DNA from: Blattamonas nauphoetae
Lineage: Eukaryota > Preaxostyla > Oxymonadida
Direction of reading: 5' to 3'
Length of the DNA stretch: 64,000 nucleotides
Assembly: GCA_033064195.1 (NCBI GenBank)
Contig: JARBJD010000349.1
Location: 1-64,000 of the forward strand
The notes under the pieces were generated by a model, which worked only from the letters and a program-made list of their open reading frames with translations, was not told the origin of the DNA and made no database searches. The translations under genes and the position numbers were made by a program. This document shows positions 33,342-42,263 of the stretch, one piece after another. Position 1 is the stretch's first letter, and the number at the start of each line of letters is the position of its first letter.

Positions 33342-35303
33342 ATGAATACCGAATATCGCGTAACACGTAAAACAAGTCAAGCTCGTGCCAGACAGATCAT
33401 CAATAGAGCGAAAGAACTCGATCATCTGAACCCGGAGGCCCTACTCAAGTTTACGATTGAACACACATCAGAAGGAAAGAAAGTGGAAGATGCCCTTCGT
33501 CGCAAACATCTTGGTTTATTTCTGTCATTTCTAACTTCTTATTCTCTTCAAGTAGAATCCTTCGACAGCCTAATGAAACAACTTCGTCTCGCATTCTTAT
33601 CAATGTCCAAGCACTCCAAAGTTCTCCTGCTCACTGCTCTTCTGCAAGTCTTCACCTTTGAAGACTTCAAAAAATACCGATTTGGTATAGATCAAAACAC
33701 TCTACGCCATCCATATCGTTTGAAGCGCCTGAATTTATACCCACCAGAAAGATCACCAATCCAAAACCAATCCAGACATTCAATTCCCGTGGAAACACAG
33801 ATACTGGTCCACACATTCCTTCACAAACATTCAGTGGAATCGTGTACAGCACAAACAAAAAAAACAAAACCTGAATTCGTTGAAGAAGCGGTCCGACAAG
33901 AACAATCAAGGGACCATGACAATCTCCCCAAAAAATTCAATACAGACAGATATAAATGGAAATGGTCGGCTCGAACTCTCAATGATTCTCAAAAAAACCT
34001 ACATCAGTTGTACTGTCAAGAACATCCAGCAAATCGAATCTCGAAATCGTCATTTCGCCGATTTTGCAAGCATCTCTCAAAACCAAGAAGGAGGACGGAT
34101 ATATGCAATCGTTGCGGAAGACTGGATCAACTGAAGCGGCAGGAATCATCACTTCACAGTCAAGGAAGAGAACTCTCGCAAGGAGAGAAAAGAGAGAAAC
34201 AAATTCTCGAAGACCACAAGGAACAAGCGAGAATAACAAGAGACTCGTATCATTCTCAAGTGGAACAACTCCAAAAGGGACAAGGACTGCTCGTCTTTGA
34301 TTTCAAAGAAAATTGGCGCCTGTGCGTCTCCCCTGAACAACATTCCAAAGATTTTTATAAGAAACAGCAAATATCCCATCTTGGTTTTGCTCTGTTCACA
34401 AAACAAGATGATCAAACCCACCAAATTCGATATTTCCACTTCCTCTCGAAAACACTAAATCATGACACACAACATGTCATCCATTGCTTCAGAGATCTCC
34501 TTCTCATGTCTGACTTTCGTTCTCTCACCCACCTATATCTTTGGTCCGATACTGGCCCTCATTTTCGTTCCGGCTCTTTTCTCCATTTTGTTTTCTTTGG
34601 ATTACAGGCCTATCTACCCCAATGCACGGTATCAGTCGCCTTTTTTTGCGAGGGGCATGGGAAGTGCGTCTGCGACGGAGCCTTCGGAGTCCTCGCAAGC
34701 TGTCTCCGATCATCCAAAATTGACAACTCAATTACGACAGTTCAACAACTTATCGACTTTTTTCGTTCACAGATCAAACTGAAACATATTCCGCCTTCAC
34801 ACAGTTTCCATTTGGTGGAAATTGAGTCAACAGAACTCTTTGAGACGTACACCCTCCCACGCATCAAAGATTTTCTGAATTTTAAAGTCGAAAATGGCTG
34901 TGTATACGCTTCGCCATTTGCATGTCTTCCTCTCAACCTGTGGACAATTGTCCAATTTGTGAAGCCAAAATCTACGCCTCCAAGAGTGATCAGATCATAT
35001 CCGGAACAGACTCCCGTCTCAGAATGTCCGACAAAACACGATACGCTATGTCGTGTCGAGCGACGTAATGCTCTCCTCCTAGCCATGAAGACGGACACAT
35101 CCAGTGAGTCGATTTCTCCTGAAGAGATCAACTCAATTCTGAGTAAAATCACCAAATTTAAGAGGCCGCAAAGACGGACAGAGAATGAATCAGAATCTGA
35201 TGATGAAGTACTACTGAATCGACCATATGGTACACGGACTCCAAGCACTCGATTGGTCAAGAAGCTGGGCAACCTTTCTGTCACGAATCTACCTTATCAT
35301 TAA
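33342..35303 (+). CDS. DDE-type transposase, intact ORF, unusual family
   Basis: About 653 residues from ATG 33342 (the open frame extends five codons upstream from a TTG). Order: basic N-terminus; helical region; a DICNRCGRL zinc-knuckle-like motif near residue 250; a charged coil; VFDFKENWRLC near 320; LWSDTGPHFRSGSF near 405; CEGHGKCVCDGAFGVL near 440; acidic C-terminus (ENESESDDEVL). The spaced D (FDFKEN), D (SDTGPHF) and HGK-CD block resemble an RNase-H-fold DDE/D transposase. The damaged relative at 21111-22902 shares the GPHFR and HGK-CD blocks. Family name not assigned. Confidence 0.75.
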   Translation: MNTEYRVTRKTSQARARQIINRAKELDHLNPEALLKFTIEHTSEGKKVEDALRRKHLGLFLSFLTSYSLQVESFDSLMKQLRLAFLSMSKHSKVLLLTALLQVFTFEDFKKYRFGIDQNTLRHPYRLKRLNLYPPERSPIQNQSRHSIPVETQILVHTFLHKHSVESCTAQTKKTKPEFVEEAVRQEQSRDHDNLPKKFNTDRYKWKWSARTLNDSQKNLHQLYCQEHPANRISKSSFRRFCKHLSKPRRRTDICNRCGRLDQLKRQESSLHSQGRELSQGEKREKQILEDHKEQARITRDSYHSQVEQLQKGQGLLVFDFKENWRLCVSPEQHSKDFYKKQQISHLGFALFTKQDDQTHQIRYFHFLSKTLNHDTQHVIHCFRDLLLMSDFRSLTHLYLWSDTGPHFRSGSFLHFVFFGLQAYLPQCTVSVAFFCEGHGKCVCDGAFGVLASCLRSSKIDNSITTVQQLIDFFRSQIKLKHIPPSHSFHLVEIESTELFETYTLPRIKDFLNFKVENGCVYASPFACLPLNLWTIVQFVKPKSTPPRVIRSYPEQTPVSECPTKHDTLCRVERRNALLLAMKTDTSSESISPEEINSILSKITKFKRPQRRTENESESDDEVLLNRPYGTRTPSTRLVKKLGNLSVTNLPYH

Positions 35304-36061
35304 CATGTTTTGACACGTTTCCCTCATGTTTCTGTTTCTCTATTTTTATTCGAAATGTTGTCAGAATATGAGTAAAATTTGAGAGAAGTCATCTCAGGCA
35401 GTTTTCAGTCATGGACAAAAGTTTTCGGTTTTCCTGTCCAGAAACACTGAGTGGTGAGATTTCGTTTTTGTTTAGTCGGACACTTCATCATCCAAAAAGA
35501 ACATTGTGGCGAGAAAACCAGAGCGAACGGTTGTTTCGTAGTGGAGATACAGAGGAACGAAGAGTCTGAAAAAAAGTGACAAAAATAAGTGCTCAACCAC
35601 AATCGACCATTTTTCACACAGTGAGAGGTTGTGAAGAGATTAGATCATTTTTGCCGAAATATACGAGATCCTCCGACTCTTCCGCAAGAAAAAGCGAACA
35701 TTCGCAAAAAAACTTCTACAGTGGAAAGGTTCGCATTTCTCACCCACAAACTGTAGACAAGTCTACCAACCTCGATGCGTGTCGATGTCATGTCACCTCC
35801 ACACATGTGAAGTTTCAGCATCGAACTCCTTTCCTAATTCGTCACACCAGACTTTGAGCTTTTTCCTGCCGACCACTTTTGTCCATGACTGTTTGACTTC
35901 ACTCAGACTCTCACCCAATTGACACTTGTGAAATTAGAAATGTATAACAGTGAAATGAAAAAAATGACAATATTACTCTGAGGAGTGTTGTAGCACCACT
36001 AGGATCCTCTGTGTATACGAACGGAGTGGATCATCGTGAGAACATCGTGCGGGGATCGCGG

Positions 36062-36108
36062 CCTCGTGCGGTTTATCGGAAGACCTGTCCGAAAAAGACC
36101 GCACGAGG
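36062..36108. repeat. subterminal hairpin of the transposase element
   Basis: An 11-bp perfect stem CCTCGTGCGGT/ACCGCACGAGG encloses a second short stem (TCGGA/TCCGA). It lies 16 bp inside the right terminus; a possible transposase-binding or end-recognition structure. Confidence 0.75.
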
Positions 36109-36132
36109 CAGGTTTCGAACCCTGCTGACACT

Positions 36133-36975
36133 TCATCCACGAACTTCGATAAAAAGACGAACACGATTCACTTTTCTCTGAAAGGAGAGATGCTTGTGCC
36201 GTGTGGTCTCGATCTGGAAGTGTTTGAGTGGGATTCAGAGAAGAGTGTGATTGGTGCATCAACTCTTCTCCAACTGGACACCCTCGCAATCACGAAATGG
36301 ACTGAGACTGAGATCGTTGGACAAGTGGATCTCAAAACATCGCTCTTGTCTCTCAAATCCTCTCTCCAATGGCGTGCCAGACTGGTGTTTGGAGACAATC
36401 GAACAACGGTGAATTCCTTCCTTTTCGCTTCAGCGTCATCGACAGGAAAAGGGAACATGTCGCAAGGAGGAACTGCCTCGAAGATGTTGTGGATCATTCC
36501 TGTCGCAGTTGCTGCCCTTCTCGCTGTTGGCTTTCTCGTGATGTTGGTGTGTTTCGTCCGAGTTCGTCGAGACCGAAAACAGAAATCGGATGTTCTTCTT
36601 TCGCACCAAGAGATGGATGCCCAGAATGAAGCTGACATCGAAAAAGTGGAGATCGCCGCTGATCTTCTCCCCAACTCAACTGGCCCTGCTCATCTCTGCT
36701 CCAAGTCGATCAAAAGCGAGTTCTCTGATGGATCCGCAGAAGAGATGTGGACGCTGAAGTGTGAAACTGACCAGACTGGAGAGATGGTTGATGTGATTGA
36801 ACTTGATGGGAAGGAGCACACAACCACGAAAGTGAGAGCGCTGACGACACTTCACTCAATACTGCACAAAGAGAATTCTCTCCTCCATCCGCAACTGATC
36901 CAACGGCAAGTCGCTTTCGGACTGTCGCACGTGCTGTCCACTCTGCAGACGAAGGACGCTCTCACCCAACTGACC
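36133..36975 (+). CDS. receptor gene, segment 4: membrane-proximal, TM and start of pseudokinase
   Basis: 281 codons in frame with segment 3 (LDSDT then SSTNFDKKTNTIHFSL). The last beta-sandwich (MLVPCGLDLEVFEWDSEKS) is followed by one transmembrane helix at about 36484-36555 (LWIIPVAVAALLAVGFLVML) with a basic stop-transfer RVRRDRKQK. The cytoplasmic juxtamembrane part and kinase-like N-lobe follow (EMWTLKCETDQTGEM, HSILHKENSLLHPQLIQRQV, AFGLSHVLSTLQTKDALTQL). No glycine loop or catalytic lysine is obvious. The open frame to 37344 beyond LTQLT is retroelement sequence. Confidence 0.85.
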
Positions 36976-37347
36976 TTTCTACCAAACCAGTGCTTACCAA
37001 CTCCTGAGTCTGGCGAAGTGAAACCATGGGTGGCCGATCCACCTGAACAAACAATGAGAAAACAATTTGTCTGTTCTAGAATAAAAAAGTATCCCGACAA
37101 GGGACTCAAGGGTCACAGTGTCGGTTCTACCCTCGAAAGGGTGGTTGATAAGCAAAAAAGAGAGGAGTTGGGTCTATTGTTCCAGAAATCCCCAACGGGG
37201 AACAAAAACTGGAGGAAACTGAGAAGTCCAAAAGGACAATGTGAAGTGGAACTACATGAAGATGTATTGATAGAGCCGCCTCTACTGCAGCATTCAAACG
37301 AAAACGCAATCCTGATCTTTCCTACTGTTGTGTGGCAGATCTAAATG

Positions 37348-37424
37348 TTGGTAAGCACTGGTTTGGTAGAAAGGTGTTCCTTGCTCTCACACCACTACCA
37401 AACCAGGGTTACCAACTCCTGAGT
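37348..37424. repeat. internal complementary region of the DIRS-like element
   Basis: 37348-37372 is the complement of the element's left end (36976-37000). 37373-37424 is the complement of its right end (41771-41822). The two abut exactly, like a circle junction. Confidence 0.9.
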
Positions 37425-37513
37425 ATTGAAAGGAGAAGAAACAGGAAGGCAAGATAAAAGAAAATGATGAAAACAAAGAAAGATGTCTTCTTCGGCTTGG
37501 TAATTTCGTCAAG

Positions 37514-39000
37514 CTATTTCTTCTGGCCGTGCCCCCTGAGGGGCTGCCACCAACTGTCAGACAGTGGCGGAGCTGTGAGTCCAATGAGGACTGGTGAAGA
37601 GTAATAATCATCGGCGATGGTGGATCTTGCCGACCATCCCACATACCCGTTCAAGAGTTCGAGAGGAACTCTCACCACTCGTCTCAAGTAACTCACTGCG
37701 GCATGTTTGATACTGTACGGTCCGTACTCCTCTGGGACCCCTATCTCTGCCAGAACACTCTTCAGCCCCGCAGCAATTTCTGTCATCTTCAACGGAGAGC
37801 CTGTCTTGAAGCTCTTCCACACTCTTTGTTCGTCAAACGATCCGTTCTGAGGGTTCTTCTGATGCTCGTCGAGCATGTTCTTTCTGTGCAGTGAGAGTGC
37901 GACGAAAGGAGAGAACGACTCATCACCCTCGTCTCTAACAAACCGCAAATCGGCTTCTGTTTGATTCTGTTTTGGGTGGATGGAGATAGTGGCGAAGGAT
38001 TCTGGGATGTGTTCCGACACCTCGACGAAACACACGTCCTTCCAACATAAATTCACGATCTCTTCTCTTCTGCACATCGTTGTGGCGAGTGTGAGGATGA
38101 ATGTTCGCAACTGTTGGAGTGATGTGTCGTTCTTCGCTTGCTCTGCGTTCTTCTGGACCCATGAGAGGATCAGGTCCACATTCCATATCACTGTGTAGTG
38201 GCGCTTTGACTTTCTTTTGGGGTGGTTACGTTCAAAGACCTTCCTGAAAGATTGAAGATGTGATTGTCTGCTGTGTAGACACGGGTGGAACAGACCAAGG
38301 GATTGAACAACCTTGACAACGGCAACGTGTGCAAGTTGATGAGGCGGAGGGAATTGTTGAGAGAGATGCATAACGAAACTACATAATATTGCCTCAATGT
38401 TTGTTTTCCTGTTGATCAACACAGCTGGTGGATGACCTTTGTCTTCGCAAAACAGCTTGAACAGCTTCCAAGCTCGCATCCACGGACCACGGTTCTTATA
38501 TCTGTGTTCCTCCACCTCCCTCACCTTCTGGTCTATTCTTCTAAGATCGCAGAGCTCTCGAAAGTAGAGGAGTCCTGCCAGGTTCTCTTGCCCAGTAAAG
38601 AAGCGCGAACCATCCCTGGGGGCAGACTCGCTTCCGATTCCTGGTCGGTCATCATTGTCATCGTACAATATTCGCCGAGTTCGAAGGCTTCCTCCTCCAA
38701 TTCCTTCAGAAGCTGTGACCATGTCTGATTCTGCCAGTTGGGTGTAATCAGAACCCCCATCGTCACTGGTTCGATCATCAGTTTCCTCAAAACCTGAGGT
38801 ATCACTAAGATCGGAGGATGAATAAGTGGGAAGTTCATCCCCGTCCAATTCACTGTGAGGGCATTCGTTCCTACTGCCCCTTCGTCCTCGTAGAGTGAGA
38901 AGTATCTTTGACATTGAGTATTCCGACTTGAGGCGAAAAGATCGATTTGCGGATCGAAGCACCATCGATCGTGGAGCAGTTGAAGCGCTGTTTTCTGTAG
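37514..39000 (-). CDS. DIRS-like tyrosine recombinase (C-terminal part of a 978-codon open frame)
   Basis: The open frame spans 37514-40450 and overlaps RT in another frame. The recombinase sense lies in its last 450 or so codons (about 37514-39000). Visible motifs are an Arg-containing TTMCRREEIVNLCW box, the SIKHAAVSYLRR box, and a C-terminal GWSARSTIADDYY with the presumed nucleophile Tyr, the R..HxxR..Y pattern of tyrosine recombinases. In the DIRS order this enzyme integrates a circular intermediate. The exact N-terminus is not determined; expression through overlap or alternative start is inference. Confidence 0.85.
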
Positions 39001-40422
39001 CTGGTACTCGGCTTGTGGGTGTAATCGGGAGAGAGCATCCGCTTTGCAGTTCTCCACTCCTGGGATATGTTGGATGTCTGCGACCAATAGACCCACTTCC
39101 TTGATGGTCCGAAGGGTCTTCCGTGTGATGTGACACAACGTTGGTCCTGCTCTCATCTTCTTCAAGTTGTATACGGCTGTCGTGTTGTCGCTCTTGATCA
39201 GAATGGCTGATATGCGATTGTCCTTCAATAGTCGAGACGCCGTGAGAACAGCAAACCGCACTGCAGCTGTTTCTTTCCAATTCGAAGTCTCCTCTCTCTG
39301 TTTCTGTGTCCACTCTCCGTGAAAGTATGTCTCTTCGCCTGAGATCTCGACCACACAGCCCCATCCTGTTGGGCTCGCATCCGTTATGAGACAGGCCTGA
39401 GGTGTGATGACCTCGAACGTCTTCGGTGTGTTCGTGGTGATCCGGGTCGACCAAAAGGTCATCTCCCCGATCAGTGCTGGTGTTAGAATGGCATTGGACA
39501 ACCAACCTCCCTGTCCTACTGCTTCGTCCTTGGTTTTGATCATCTTCAGAAGAAACAAGCTGGCTTCTGGGATCACTGTCCTGAGATGGTTCAGGTTTCC
39601 AATTATCTGCGCGAGATACCGAACAGGAACAACTGATCTGTTGAATGCTTGTGCTTTGGCAACTCTGAGCATATTGAGGAGTCGAGACTGTCTCTTTGGA
39701 GTGATTGATAGTGATTGATTCGTCGAATCGATTCTCCACCCAAGATATTCGATCTGCTGCGATGGAACAATCTGGCACTTGTCGAGAGACATTTGAAACC
39801 CGAGAGTCATCAACATCCTCATTGCGAGCTCTGTTTTCGATTGTGATTCCATCTCGTCCCGACAAATCAGAAGAAGATCGTCCAGATATGCAATTACTGG
39901 AATCTGGAGAGCCTCCCTCAATGATTTCACCGCAATTCGCATTACCTTTGTGAAGGTTCGTGGAGCCGTCGCTAACCCGAACGGCATCCCCACATACTGA
40001 TAGAATTGGTTTTGGAATTGAAAGCACAGGAAGCGGCGGAGATGAGGAGGGACAATGATGTGCTGGTATGCGTTCTTGATGTCGATGCTGGTCAACCAAG
40101 ACGATTGGTTGATGAAATGAACTGCTGTGGAGATATCCTCCATTTTGAAGTGTTCGATGGTCAGTTCGGAGTTCAGGGGAGTGGCATTTAGGATCTTGCG
40201 CCACTTCCCCCCTGGTTTCGGGACCAGGAAGGTGTGTAGGGAGAGGGCGACCTCCGTCAGTTGCACCGGGACAACCACACCCGTCTTTATTTCCTCCTCC
40301 AATAAGATTCGATATGCTTGGGTCTCCACAGCATTGCCCTTGAACTGGGGAGCCCATGGCACTTCCTGTAACCTCTTGACTGATTCCTCGTCTTTCCACT
40401 TCCATTGTGCCCCCTTCTCCAC
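38533..40422 (-). CDS. DIRS-like reverse transcriptase - RNase H
   Basis: 629 codons. RT motifs: HTFLVPKPGGKWRKILNATP, LTSIDIKNAYQHI, YVGMPFGLATAPRTFTKVM, the catalytic box VIAYLDDLLLICRD (YLDD), and LGWRIDS. RNase H follows: LITDASPTGWGCVV, WKETAAVRFAV, ILIKSDNTTAVYNLKK, IPGVENCKADALSR. No protease or DDE integrase is present, matching the DIRS layout with a recombinase in the overlapping frame downstream. Confidence 0.9.
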   Translation of the reverse strand: MEKGAQWKWKDEESVKRLQEVPWAPQFKGNAVETQAYRILLEEEIKTGVVVPVQLTEVALSLHTFLVPKPGGKWRKILNATPLNSELTIEHFKMEDISTAVHFINQSSWLTSIDIKNAYQHIIVPPHLRRFLCFQFQNQFYQYVGMPFGLATAPRTFTKVMRIAVKSLREALQIPVIAYLDDLLLICRDEMESQSKTELAMRMLMTLGFQMSLDKCQIVPSQQIEYLGWRIDSTNQSLSITPKRQSRLLNMLRVAKAQAFNRSVVPVRYLAQIIGNLNHLRTVIPEASLFLLKMIKTKDEAVGQGGWLSNAILTPALIGEMTFWSTRITTNTPKTFEVITPQACLITDASPTGWGCVVEISGEETYFHGEWTQKQREETSNWKETAAVRFAVLTASRLLKDNRISAILIKSDNTTAVYNLKKMRAGPTLCHITRKTLRTIKEVGLLVADIQHIPGVENCKADALSRLHPQAEYQLQKTALQLLHDRWCFDPQIDLFASSRNTQCQRYFSLYEDEGAVGTNALTVNWTGMNFPLIHPPILVIPQVLRKLMIEPVTMGVLITPNWQNQTWSQLLKELEEEAFELGEYCTMTMMTDQESEASLPPGMVRASLLGKRTWQDSSTFESSAILEE

Positions 40423-40496
40423 ACGCTCTCGCCCTCCAATCCTCGTCCACTCCGCGATTGCATTGAGAAGCCGACTCGGCGTCGCACAGTGACTGA

Positions 40497-41735
40497 CTAG
40501 TTGCGTCTTGGTGGCTGCTTGAACGATTGACGGTTGTGGGGGCCCTTTGTTTGAGTCGGGGGGTGGCCCGTCCCCCCTCGTGGGGAGAAAAACCCTTGTG
40601 TTGAAGGGATTGGTTGGTATGAATACGCTTGCTGTGGCGGTGGCAACGAAGATAAAGTTATCGATGGAGGGTATGAATTTGCTTGATTGGGCGGGAGTAG
40701 TAGATCCGAAGCCGTGTTGATCGGCTGCGTCAATCCAAGGATCGTGGAGACGCGATTGTAATTTGCTGGATTCACGTATCGACCGTACTCACAACATGTC
40801 GCCGCGTCCGCTGAGTCGACTATTGATTGTGTGATGAGGTTTAGAATGTGTTTTTCAGGCTCACCTCGACAGACCATGTCGTAGGCTTCAGCCATTCTTG
40901 CGATCGATGACAGGCTTGACTGTGATGATGTCCTTAGGGCCTGATCTTGAATTCTTTGGAATTCTGTAAGAAGGTGGCTGTTTGCTGCGATTTCTGTTGG
41001 TATTCCGAGGATATGTTTCATATGTGACGTGGATGCGTTTGCCACATCCCGTTGCTGTGTTGGTAGAGCAGCTTGTAACCAATTGTCGGAAAATGTTGGT
41101 TCTATCTTCTTAATATCTCGTCTTATCCGCTTTCTAAACTTTTCTTGACTCTGTCTGTTGTAGTGAAGGAGACTGCTGTGATCATGTCTGTCATCACGTC
41201 TGGATGTCACGAACCTCTTTTTTCGTAGTTGATTCCGATCTCTTTTTCTTCTTGAAGTAGTATGCTGCCTTGAAAATGTTCCGCTGCTATCTGAATCGAT
41301 AGATCTTCCCGAAGGTGTGTCCGAGCCGGAGTAATATGATGGTGAAGACGAGTACGAAATTGAACTGTTAGTACCCGAAGTTGATTCGTCTCGCCTCGAT
41401 TGCCGTCCTTTTCGACGACGGGAATGCACGGACTTCGATCTTTTTGGGACCACATGATGATGATGATGAGGTGTCGAATCCGCAGTTTGACGTTTGCTTT
41501 TCTGTATGACAGGCATAGTTTCATAAGAAGGACGACTGTTCGATTCAACTATTGGTGTTGATTGTGATAGTACAGTCCTCGATGACAAATCAGGTGGTGT
41601 CGACGGTTGATTTGCCAGGCTCGGAATAAGATGCGAAATCTGATTCACAACTGCAAGGAGAACGTCTTGGTTCAATTGCCTTGCAGATAGTTCGTCAGTT
41701 TCCGTAGCAATGGTTTTCTCGTTGGAGAGTTCCAT
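40497..41735 (-). CDS. DIRS-like Gag-type ORF
   Basis: About 412 codons from ATG 41735 (MELSNEKTIATETDELS). A His run (HHHHH), then a long Ser/Arg-rich basic stretch (KRSKSVHSRRRKGRQSRRDE, SYSSSPSYYSGSDTPSGRS), a more folded middle (WLQAALPTQQRDVANAS, GIPTEIAANSHLLTEFQRIQ) and a Pro/Gln-rich end. It sits first in the element, upstream of RT, as expected for Gag. Call rests on position and composition. Confidence 0.7.
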   Translation of the reverse strand: MELSNEKTIATETDELSARQLNQDVLLAVVNQISHLIPSLANQPSTPPDLSSRTVLSQSTPIVESNSRPSYETMPVIQKSKRQTADSTPHHHHHVVPKRSKSVHSRRRKGRQSRRDESTSGTNSSISYSSSPSYYSGSDTPSGRSIDSDSSGTFSRQHTTSRRKRDRNQLRKKRFVTSRRDDRHDHSSLLHYNRQSQEKFRKRIRRDIKKIEPTFSDNWLQAALPTQQRDVANASTSHMKHILGIPTEIAANSHLLTEFQRIQDQALRTSSQSSLSSIARMAEAYDMVCRGEPEKHILNLITQSIVDSADAATCCEYGRYVNPANYNRVSTILGLTQPINTASDLLLPPNQANSYPPSITLSSLPPPQQAYSYQPIPSTQGFFSPRGGTGHPPTQTKGPHNRQSFKQPPRRN

Positions 41736-41822
41736 TGATGGATCGGCCACCCATGGTTTCACTTCGCCAGACTCAGGAGTTGGTAACCCTGGTTTGGTAG
41801 TGGTGTGAGAGCAAGGAACACC

Positions 41823-42263
41823 TCCCACTGGGTGTTGTTCGACAGCAAAGACCGGATGTTCCTTCAGATTTCGAGTGGGAGTGGGAAAGGAGTGGGAGTG
41901 AGTGGAGGATGTGAGATGAAAGATGTGAAGCCGTCGAATGAGGGATTGCGATGGGGAGCACCGGAGCAGAAGGAGGAATCCACGCTGTCAGTGTGTGGTG
42001 TTGACGTCGAGAAGGTGTCGGTTTTTCGGCTCGGCCTGTTGTTGTGGGAGATGGAGACGGGAGAGATACCGTTCAAGGAGGTGGATGCTGTGAACGCGCA
42101 TCGGCAGGTTGTGAGTGGAATCCGACCCGACCTCACCAAAGTCGCGAACTCGTCGATGCGAGCACTGATCCAGAACTGTCTCCACCAGACACCAGAACAC
42201 AGGCCAACCCTTTCCACAATTACGCGCCATCTCTGTGACATCACCAAAGATCAACCACAATAG
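41823..42263 (+). CDS. receptor gene, segment 5: pseudokinase C-lobe and stop
   Basis: 146 codons plus stop, in frame with segment 4 (LTQLT then SHWVLFDSKDRMFLQI). Kinase subdomains: the SHWVLFDS...MFLQI strand sits where HRD and DFG would be, and neither is present. Then WGAPEQ (APE motif), VFRLGLLLWEMETGEIPF (subdomain IX-like, but F replaces the usual W and R the usual D), and CLHQTPEHRPTLSTI (the Arg of subdomain XI). Missing VAIK, HRD and DFG mark a pseudokinase, or a strongly divergent one. Ends KDQPQ. Confidence 0.85.
   Translation, partial: SHWVLFDSKDRMFLQISSGSGKGVGVSGGCEMKDVKPSNEGLRWGAPEQKEESTLSVCGVDVEKVSVFRLGLLLWEMETGEIPFKEVDAVNAHRQVVSGIRPDLTKVANSSMRALIQNCLHQTPEHRPTLSTITRHLCDITKDQPQ

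Larger units (their letters stand above)
32722..36124. mobile_element. transposase-bearing TIR element, 8-bp TSD
   Basis: The imperfect TIR CAGGGTTC(T/G)AAA... is read from both ends, with CGTGC about 20 bp in. A perfect 8-bp TSD CTGACACT lies at 32714-32721 and 36125-36132. A 48-bp hairpin with an 11-bp stem (CCTCGTGCGGT) lies at 36062-36108, just inside the right end. One long transposase-type ORF is on the plus strand. TIR start and TSD length are hAT-like, but the encoded protein does not look like a classical hAT transposase. The element may be autonomous. Confidence 0.85.
36976..41822 (-). mobile_element. DIRS-like tyrosine-recombinase retroelement, looks whole
   Basis: Inverted terminal repeats lie at 36976-37041 and 41739-41822 (shared core TTACCAACTCCTGAGTCTGG). 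The internal complementary region at 37348-37424 equals the complement of the left end (25 nt) joined to the complement of the right end (52 nt), which fixes both termini to the base. There is no target duplication, as known for the DIRS order. Minus-strand parts in order are a Gag-like ORF, RT/RNase H, and a tyrosine recombinase overlapping the RT frame. All three frames are open and no break was noticed. With the host exons on either side still in frame, the insertion looks very young. Confidence 0.9.

Noticed and set aside
36109-36124. tRNA-like box (GGTTTCGAACC) at the end of the transposase element
   Set aside because: It is palindromic terminal-repeat sequence; no cloverleaf, A box or anticodon arm could be built around it.
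36976-37344. C-terminal extension of the receptor ORF (36190-37344) as a real domain
   Set aside because: The sequence is the ITR and 3' region of the DIRS-like element, and the host kinase continues at 41823.
37514-40450. A 978-residue single protein including the region overlapping RT
   Set aside because: The upstream half is an off-frame reading of RT/RNase H with atypical composition; only the C-terminal recombinase part has motifs.
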